From contig JACQED010000383.1 in NCBI GenBank assembly GCA_016200785.1, positions 1-5,896 of the forward strand: a stretch of DNA of 5,896 nucleotides, in the 5' to 3' direction. Made by a program: the position numbers and the translations under genes. Every line of letters starts with the position of its first letter. Position 1 is the stretch's first letter. The notes under the pieces were generated by a model that was not told where the DNA came from, ran no database searches, and worked only from the letters and a program-made list of their open reading frames with translations. Origin of the DNA: Chloroflexota bacterium (GTDB lineage Bacteria > Chloroflexota > Anaerolineae > Anaerolineales > JACQED01). Below are positions 1-3,908 of this stretch, one piece after another.

Positions 1-1178
1 TCAAACGCCAGGGCAGGGAAAACGTACATAGCGGGCAGCGCGCCGATACTGCGCGTCGTCGCGGCCTCGGGCCCGATGAGCAATGACGGCGCGATGCCGA
101 CGAAGAGCCAGATCAGCGCGAACGCATAAGGCGGTTGACGCCAGCGCCGAACAGCGACACCAAGCCCCACGAGAAACGCGGCAAACATCAACGGCTCAAA
201 TATCGGCTTGCCGGGGATGTTGTACGCCAAAAAGCGATCTCCCGTCCCCGGCCAGAAGAACATCGCCAAACCGTCACGCACGTTAGCGATGAGCGCCGAA
301 GGATCGCCGTGTGCCACAGATTGCAAAGGCGCGTCGAGCATCGTCAATCTTTGCTCCGCGCCGGGGTGAGTCCACAGATAGTAAAAAAGCGGCAAGGCGA
401 GGAGGGCGGAAGCGGTGAGGGAGAGGAGTGTGGAGAGGCAGGGCGTAGGGGTAACGGGTTGGAGGTCAGAGGTCGAAGACGGGGCGTTGGCCTTACCCGT
501 TGGAGCGCCCCTCACGCGCGATTGGGGCGTGCGACGCAAAACGGCGAGGTAAACGAGAAAGAGTGGATACGCAACCCACAAGCCGCGCGCGGGTAGATAA
601 GTGTAGAATGTGGCGGCCAGGAGGAGAGGGAATGTGGCCCGGCGTAGAAAACGAAGTTTCGAGTCACCCCCCGCCGATTTCCCCACTCCCTTGTAATGCC
701 ACCGCCACCACGCCCATGCCGCCAGCGCGAACAGACCCGGCAACGTTCCGGAACGCAATGCCTGACGACTCACGGCGAGCGGCCAGAACGACACAGCCAT
801 CAGCGCCACTGTGCCGAGGGCGGCCGGCACGCCGAGCGCGCCGCGCGCCCAGAGGTACGTTGCGATAATCGCGACGAGGCCCCAGAAAACCGCCGATGAG
901 CGCAAAATGAGAATCGACCGCCCGGCGAGCGCGAACAAGCCGACGTTGAAGTAGTCAAATAGAGGCTCGCGCCCGTAACCGACAGTGAAATAGATCGGGT
1001 GGAAGCCGTCAAGGATCGACGCCGCGTCGTGACCGTGTCCGGCCTCGTCGTGAGTTAGGCCAGGTGGTATCTCACTCAGCCGGTACGTCCGCAGAGCGAG
1101 CGCGATGATCAGGATGGCACAGAGGGCCAGGAGTTCGCGATGCGGGGTGCGTGAGGCGTGAAACGTGAAAGGCTTCTT
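1..1178 (-). CDS. GT39/ArnT-like membrane glycosyltransferase, partial (C-terminus off the left edge)
   Basis: The minus-strand frame is open from just after a TGA at 1179-1181 to the left edge, about 392 codons. It reads as a polytopic GT-C fold enzyme (PMT/ArnT/GT39 type), which transfers sugars from polyprenyl-phosphate donors at the outer membrane face. After a first hydrophobic helix (about 1075-1130) comes the first-loop segment IPPGLTHDEAGHG; its Asp-Glu pair (1044-1049) matches the family's catalytic acidic motif. Further hydrophobic helices follow, then a motif near the edge, TTRSIGALPAMYVFPALAF, typical of this family's C-terminal half. The start is unresolved: there is no in-frame ATG, GTG or TTG upstream of the DE motif, and the first TTG (936-938) is too late. 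A GTG at 1199-1201 in another frame would give a plausible N-terminus if one base or one 7-bp repeat unit were added. Residues encoded at 421-540 are a low-complexity polar insert. Acceptor and sugar are unknown. It lies 70 bp after hpt. Confidence 0.8.
462..475. repeat. Short 7-bp direct repeat inside the glycosyltransferase loop insert
   Basis: GAGGTCA is followed directly by GAGGTCG. The surrounding 421-480 is purine-rich on the plus strand, with GGAGAGG/GAGAGGA repeats, and encodes the Thr/Pro/Ser-rich insert in the minus-strand glycosyltransferase. Only two copies are present, so the call is weak taken alone. Confidence 0.35.
1149..1169. repeat. Three-copy 7-bp tandem repeat at the glycosyltransferase N-terminus
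   Basis: Three adjacent heptamers, GCGTGAG, then GCGTGAA, then ACGTGAA, differ by one base from one to the next. They lie exactly where the glycosyltransferase reading frame should begin. Because 7 is 1 modulo 3, gain or loss of a unit changes the reading frame. Confidence 0.6.
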
Positions 1179-1248
1179 TCAGGAGTCTCGTGACGAGTCA
1201 CGATTGTGGGAGTCGGGCCAGAAGACAGTGGCGCGCGGGCCAGCGGGA

Positions 1249-1815
1249 TCAAACGCGCTGAGAGGGCAAAAACACGCCGGGCTTCACGACGCCGACAAAG
1301 GGCAGATTCCGAAAGTACTCGTCGAGGTCGAGGCCATAGCCAAAGACGAACTTGTTGGGTATGTCGAAGCCAACGTAGTCAATCGGCACATCCACCTCGC
1401 GCCGTTCGGCTTTGTTGAGGAGCGTGCAGATTCTTACCGAGGCCGGGCCGCGCGCCTGAAGCACCTGCACGATGTAATGCATCGTGTGGCCAGTGTCTAT
1501 GATGTCTTCGACGATCAACACGTGGCGATGCTCGATGTCGGTCGCGAGGTCCATCAAGATCCGCACACTGCCGGTCGACTCGCGCGCGCCCGCGCCGTAA
1601 GACGACACGGCCATGAAATCCAGCGTGTGCGGCACGGCCAGCTGGCGCATCAGGTCGGTGAGAAACATCACGCCGCCGCGCAAAATGCAAATGAGCAGGG
1701 GATTCTTTCCGACGTAGTCGGCGGAAATCTCGCGCCCGAGTTCGGCGATGCGCGCTTGCAGGCCCTCGGCGGGGATTAGCACTTCCAGAAGATATTCGTC
1801 CAGTGCGAGTTTCAC
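1249..1815 (-). CDS. hpt: Hypoxanthine phosphoribosyltransferase
   Basis: This 188-residue protein is a type I phosphoribosyltransferase that converts hypoxanthine (usually also guanine) and PRPP to IMP/GMP and pyrophosphate in cytosolic purine salvage. Visible motifs: the pyrophosphate loop LRGG (45-48); the flexible-loop Ser-Tyr-Gly (72-74); the PRPP-binding loop VLIVEDIIDTGHT (99-111) with acidic pair E103-D104 and D107; the purine-contacting lysine in LLNKAERRE (K134); and the C-terminal stretch VGFDIPNKFVFGYGLDLDE (148-166) ending in YRNLP-like YFRNLPFVGVVKP. Length is normal for the family. The start is GTG at 1813-1815, overlapping the tdk TGA in a 4-base GTGA, so translational coupling with tdk is likely. 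A GGGGAAG run inside the tdk end can serve as the ribosome binding site. All key residues are present. Confidence 0.95.
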   Translation of the reverse strand: MKLALDEYLLEVLIPAEGLQARIAELGREISADYVGKNPLLICILRGGVMFLTDLMRQLAVPHTLDFMAVSSYGAGARESTGSVRILMDLATDIEHRHVLIVEDIIDTGHTMHYIVQVLQARGPASVRICTLLNKAERREVDVPIDYVGFDIPNKFVFGYGLDLDEYFRNLPFVGVVKPGVFLPSQRV

Positions 1816-2390
1816 TTCGACTTCCCCGGAACGCTATGATGCTCGCGACACCGGGCCTCGTACATCTCGCTCGCGCCGACCATGACGACGGGATCGTGGT
1901 AGTTGGCCGGCCGGCCGTCGATCAGCCGCTGGGTGCGCGAGGCGGCCGCGCCGCACACCACACAGATCGCGTGAAGTTTCGAAACATCCTCCGCCAGCGC
2001 GAGCAGGCGCGGCATCGGGCCGAAAGGCTCGCCGCGAAAATCCTGATCCAGCCCGGCGGCGATGACGCGCAGGCCGCGCTCGGCCAATCGCTGGCTGACG
2101 TCGGCTACGTCGTCGTCGAAGAACTGCGCTTCGTCAATCGCCACCACCGTGGTCCGGGGATCGAGCCGCTCGAGTATCTGCCCGGCCTCGGACACCGGCG
2201 TGGCTTCGAACTCGGTGCCGGCGTGCGACGTTACTTTTTCGACGGCGTAGCGATTGTCAATGACCGGCTTGAACACCTGCACCGCCTGCTTCGCGATGCG
2301 GGCGCGGCGCAAGCGGCGGATCAACTCGTCGGTCTTGCCGCTGAACATCGAGCCGGTGATGACTTCGATTGAGCCGGTGTTGTGCTTCAT
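1812..2390 (-). CDS. tdk: Thymidine kinase, type II (TK1-like)
   Basis: This 192-residue enzyme phosphorylates thymidine to dTMP with ATP in pyrimidine salvage; the family forms tetramers and is usually feedback-inhibited by dTTP. Visible motifs: P-loop GSMFSGKT (13-20); Walker B with catalytic glutamate VVAIDEAQFF (82-91, E87); the lasso segment GLDQDFRGEPFG (113-124); a structural zinc site made of C143-x2-C146 and C181-x2-H184; and the nucleoside-binding VVMVGASEMYEARC near the end. Length is typical. The ATG start gives the normal N-terminus a few residues before the P-loop. No strong Shine-Dalgarno sequence is seen upstream. It follows rpmE after 121 bp containing a repeat-like stretch; rpmE-tdk adjacency is also known in Firmicutes. 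It overlaps hpt by 4 bases, placing purine and pyrimidine salvage together. Confidence 0.96.
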   Translation of the reverse strand: MKHNTGSIEVITGSMFSGKTDELIRRLRRARIAKQAVQVFKPVIDNRYAVEKVTSHAGTEFEATPVSEAGQILERLDPRTTVVAIDEAQFFDDDVADVSQRLAERGLRVIAAGLDQDFRGEPFGPMPRLLALAEDVSKLHAICVVCGAAASRTQRLIDGRPANYHDPVVMVGASEMYEARCREHHSVPGKSK

Positions 2391-2511
2391 GGTGAACGGA
2401 AGAAGGAACGGAGAGACCAGGGAACGCCCGGCAGATTAACCGCAAAGGCGCGGAGAGCGCAAAGCGAATCGCAGCGTTCTTCGCGCCTGTTGGATGCAAC
2501 CCTGTGATCCG
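2391..2511 (-). other. rpmE-tdk intergenic spacer
   Basis: These 121 bp separate the rpmE stop (TAA at 2512-2514) from the tdk ATG. I see no strong intrinsic terminator (no GC stem followed by a T run) and no consensus promoter, so read-through from the ribosomal genes into tdk-hpt is likely. The middle holds a repeat-like sequence described separately. Confidence 0.5.
2437..2466. repeat. CGCAAAG-type interspersed repeat-like sequence
   Basis: CGCAAAG occurs at 2441-2447 and 2458-2464, separated by GCGCGGAGAG and preceded by TTAAC. I recall sequences of this style (TTAACCGCAAAG followed by GCGCAAAG-like units) scattered between genes in environmental bacterial genomes. That is recollection, not a search result. 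No open reading frame of interest or clear hairpin is associated with it. Confidence 0.4.
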
Positions 2512-2994
2512 TTAGGCGGGTTCGGCCTCGGCTTCGGCGACCTCGGGCAGCAGGCCGCGCTGGCGCAAGCGTTTCTTCAGATCGGCGAGACTCTTACGTC
2601 CAAAACCCTCAATGTCGAGCATGGCTTCATCGCCGCCCTCTTGCAAACGGATGAGGGCCTGCGCGATCGTCTCGATGCCGGCGCGCTTGAGCGCCGCCTC
2701 GGGTCGCGTGCCGAGCTCGAGAACGGTGACCGGCTGATCCGGCGAGGAGCGCGACGAGGCGCGGGCATCGGCGGCCGCCTTGGCCTGATCGCGCGCCTCG
2801 AGTTTCTTCATGAAGCGATCCACCTGCCCCTCGGTGTCCACCAGCCGCTGGGTGCCGGTGTAGAACGGGTGGCAGTTCGAGCACATGTCGGTATGAATCA
2901 ACTCGCGCGTCGATCCGGTCGTCCAGGTGTTGCCACACGTCGCGCAGACGACTTTGGCGTTGGGAAACCACTTGGGGTGAATGTCGGCTTTCAT
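2512..2994 (-). CDS. rpmE: Ribosomal protein bL31 fused to an RNA polymerase alpha-CTD-like domain
   Basis: The product has 160 residues, about twice the usual bL31 length of 66-80. Residues 1-65 are a clear zinc-type (C+) bL31, a large-subunit protein near the central protuberance that bridges to the small subunit: MKADIHP start, C17-x2-C20 and C38-x2-C41, then CHPFYTGTQR and VDRFMKK. Residues 66-88 are a charged, Ala/Ser-rich linker. Residues 89-149 resemble the RNA polymerase alpha C-terminal domain: VLELGTRPEAALKRAGI, then GFGRKSLADLKKRLRQRGL, the helix-hairpin-helix signature. By eye, the residue matching E. coli R265 is kept (R97), the N268 position is Ala (A100), and the K271 and G296 positions are kept (K103, G132). 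An acidic tail (151-160) ends it. It starts 1 base after the rpmA stop, so coupled translation is likely. I see no frameshift and one continuous frame. Confidence 0.9.
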   Translation of the reverse strand: MKADIHPKWFPNAKVVCATCGNTWTTGSTRELIHTDMCSNCHPFYTGTQRLVDTEGQVDRFMKKLEARDQAKAAADARASSRSSPDQPVTVLELGTRPEAALKRAGIETIAQALIRLQEGGDEAMLDIEGFGRKSLADLKKRLRQRGLLPEVAEAEAEPA

Positions 2995-2995
2995 T

Positions 2996-3271
2996 TCAGG
3001 CGCTCACTTCCGTCGCTTCGGCTTTCATGACCGAGACGCGCTTGCGCCCTCCCGGCAGGTTCTCGAACTTCACCTGACCGTCAATCGTGGCGAAGAGCGT
3101 GTAGTCGCGCCCGAGGCCGACGTTTTCGCCCGGGTGAATTTGCGTGCCGCGCTGGCGCAGGATGATCGTGCCCGAGCGCACCCATTCGCCGCCATAGCGT
3201 TTGACGCCGAGGCGTTTGGCTTTGCTATCGCGTCCGTTCCGGCTGGAGCCGGCGCCTTTTTTGTGTGCCAT
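2996..3271 (-). CDS. rpmA: Ribosomal protein bL27
   Basis: This 91-residue large-subunit protein has an N-terminal tail that reaches the peptidyl transferase centre. It begins MAHKKGAGSSRNGRDS, the classic bL27 N-terminus, followed by AKRLGVKRYGGEWVRSGTIILRQRG and HPGENVGLGRDYTLFA. The start at 3269-3271 was chosen because AGAGGA lies 9 nt upstream (3281-3286) and because the family begins there. A longer in-frame ATG start exists upstream but would add 13 non-conserved residues. There is no Firmicutes-type extension cleaved by the Prp protease and no prp gene between rplU and rpmA, so the two facts agree. It sits 83 bp after rplU and 1 base before rpmE. The common neighbour obg is absent. 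Confidence 0.97.
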   Translation of the reverse strand: MAHKKGAGSSRNGRDSKAKRLGVKRYGGEWVRSGTIILRQRGTQIHPGENVGLGRDYTLFATIDGQVKFENLPGGRKRVSVMKAEATEVSA

Positions 3272-3280
3272 TGTGAAAAT

Positions 3281-3294
3281 TCCTCTGGAAGAGG
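3281..3294 (-). promoter_or_regulatory. rpmA ribosome binding site inside a small hairpin
   Basis: AGAGGA (3281-3286) is 9 nt before the rpmA ATG. In the RNA, CCUCU (3290-3294) can fold back on AGAGG (3282-3286) across a 3-nt loop, placing the Shine-Dalgarno sequence in a 5-bp stem. The pairing is perfect but short, so any effect on translation is inferred. Confidence 0.5.
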
Positions 3295-3301
3295 CAATAA
3301 G

Positions 3302-3363
3302 GGAAATCAAGGAAATGAGGGAACTGTGCGACTTCCTTTAGTTCCCCGTTTCCATTAGTTCCC
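3302..3363. repeat. Direct and inverted GGGAACT/GGAAA repeats between rplU and rpmA
   Basis: On the plus strand TTAGTTCCC occurs at 3338-3346 and 3355-3363, 17 bp apart; the second copy contains the rplU stop codon. GGGAACT at 3319-3325 is the inverse of AGTTCCC at 3340-3346 (14-nt loop), and flanking GGAAA/TTTCC extends the symmetry imperfectly. GGAAAT is also repeated at 3302-3307 and 3311-3316. No T run follows, so it is not a typical intrinsic terminator. It could be an RNA stem between two ribosomal genes or a simple repeat. Confidence 0.5.
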
Positions 3364-3672
3364 TTCTATCTCTTCTATCTTGAGTCGCGTATAACTCTGC
3401 CGATGCCCCGCTCTGCGGCGATAGCGTTCCTTCGCTTTGTACTTGAAGATTCGAATCTTGGGGCCGCGGAACTGCTCGACGACGGTGGTCGAGACTTTCG
3501 CGCCGGCGACGTGGGGCGTGCCGACCGTGACCTTGCCGTCCTCGGCGACGAGCAGAACATCGTTGATTTCGACCTTGTCGCCGGCCTCGACGGGGAGTTT
3601 CTCGACGTCAATCGTCGCGCCTTCGACGGCGCGGAACTGACGCGAGCCGCTTTGGATGATCGCGTACTTCAT
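3355..3672 (-). CDS. rplU: Ribosomal protein bL21
   Basis: This 105-residue large-subunit protein binds 23S rRNA. It starts MKYAIIQSGSRQFRAVEG, contains the family's GDKVEINDVLLVAEDGKVTVGTP core (about 36-58), and ends with FKYKAKERYRRRAGHRQSYTRLKIEEI, the basic rRNA-binding signature. Length matches the family (about 103). The start at 3670-3672 has an AGAGAGGA Shine-Dalgarno sequence (3683-3690) 10 nt upstream. An upstream in-frame ATG at 3868-3870 would add 66 residues and run through the promoter, so it is rejected. It is the first gene of the leftward operon and is preceded by a consensus promoter and a structured leader of about 128 nt, which suggests leader-mediated control. Confidence 0.97.
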   Translation of the reverse strand: MKYAIIQSGSRQFRAVEGATIDVEKLPVEAGDKVEINDVLLVAEDGKVTVGTPHVAGAKVSTTVVEQFRGPKIRIFKYKAKERYRRRAGHRQSYTRLKIEEIEGN

Positions 3673-3800
3673 GTGTTGCCCATCCTCTCTTCTGTCCGAA
3701 AGGGTTCTACGCGGTTGCCCGCGCCGGGGCCATGAGCCTCGCCTTTCGGGGAAATTGGGTTTCAAGCAATTGCCCCAGCCAGACTTCGCCGGGGCAACGC
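3673..3800 (-). promoter_or_regulatory. Structured rplU 5' leader (candidate r-protein leader RNA)
   Basis: The leader runs from the predicted start (about 3798-3800) to the base before the rplU ATG. Visible pairings in the RNA: (a) UUGCCCC (3791-3797) with GGGGCAA (3770-3776), 7 bp, 14-nt loop; (b) CCGAAAGG (3742-3749) with CCUUUCGG (3696-3703), 8 bp; (c) inside b, CGCGG (3719-3723), loop GCAA (3715-3718), CCGCG (3710-3714), a 5-bp stem with a GNRA tetraloop. Segment 3791-3798 could instead pair with GGGCAAC at 3714-3720 or 3675-3681, the latter lying between the Shine-Dalgarno sequence and the AUG. Leader-based feedback is known for several ribosomal protein operons, and an L21 leader family exists in Firmicutes. 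I cannot tell whether this matches it. Confidence 0.65.
3683..3690 (-). promoter_or_regulatory. rplU Shine-Dalgarno sequence
   Basis: AGAGAGGA, 10 nt before the ATG at 3670-3672, fixes the rplU start over the long upstream alternative. The spacer contains GGGCAAC, which complements the 5' end of the leader. Confidence 0.75.
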
Positions 3801-3805
3801 GGCAG

Positions 3806-3834
3806 ATTATAACCGGGGAGGGAGAAGTTGTCAA
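3806..3834 (-). promoter_or_regulatory. Consensus sigma70-type promoter for rplU operon
   Basis: On the minus strand TTGACA (3829-3834) and TATAAT (3806-3811) are both exact consensus, with the optimal 17-bp spacer (3812-3828). Predicted transcription start is near 3798-3800, giving a leader of about 128 nt before the rplU ATG. Such a strong promoter fits a ribosomal protein operon. Confidence 0.9.
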
Positions 3835-3854
3835 TGAAAGCCCCAGCACCTTTC

Positions 3855-3883
3855 TTGCACACCTCTCCATAACCGCCTATAAT
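3855..3883 (+). promoter_or_regulatory. Sigma70-type promoter for the kinase-like gene
   Basis: TTGCAC (3855-3860), a 17-bp spacer and exact TATAAT (3878-3883) point rightward. Predicted start is near 3890, leaving only about 19 nt before the ATG at 3909. It lies back to back with the rplU promoter; 20 bp separate the two -35 boxes, so polymerases on the two sides may hinder each other. Confidence 0.85.
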
Positions 3884-3908
3884 CCCCCGCAGATAATCCC
3901 TGACTCCT

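Noticed and set aside
83..899. Several short overlapping plus-strand open frames at the left end
   Set aside because: All lie opposite the continuous glycosyltransferase frame and show only Arg/Pro/Ala-rich composition.
1165..1779. Plus-strand open frame of 204 codons
   Set aside because: It is the mirror of hpt, whose catalytic motifs are unambiguous on the other strand.
1803..2372. Plus-strand open frame of 189 codons
   Set aside because: It is antisense to tdk, which has all thymidine kinase motifs.
2494..3030. Plus-strand open frame of 178 codons
   Set aside because: It is antisense to rpmE and the end of rpmA; no independent support.
2996..3310. Longer rpmA start adding 13 residues, possibly a Prp-cleaved bL27 extension
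   Set aside because: The added residues lack the Firmicutes cleavage motif, a good Shine-Dalgarno sequence precedes the inner ATG, and no prp gene is present.
3319..3346. Intrinsic terminator after rplU
   Set aside because: The GGGAACT/AGTTCCC stem is short with a 14-nt loop and no following T run, and rpmA follows closely in the same direction.
3836..3854. Operator-like inverted repeat GAAAG-N9-CTTTC between the promoters
   Set aside because: The arms are only 5 bp, which is easily expected by chance; kept as a note under the promoter finding only.
3355..3870. Longer rplU start adding 66 residues
   Set aside because: It would translate through the consensus promoter and structured leader, and the inner start matches the family N-terminus with a Shine-Dalgarno sequence.
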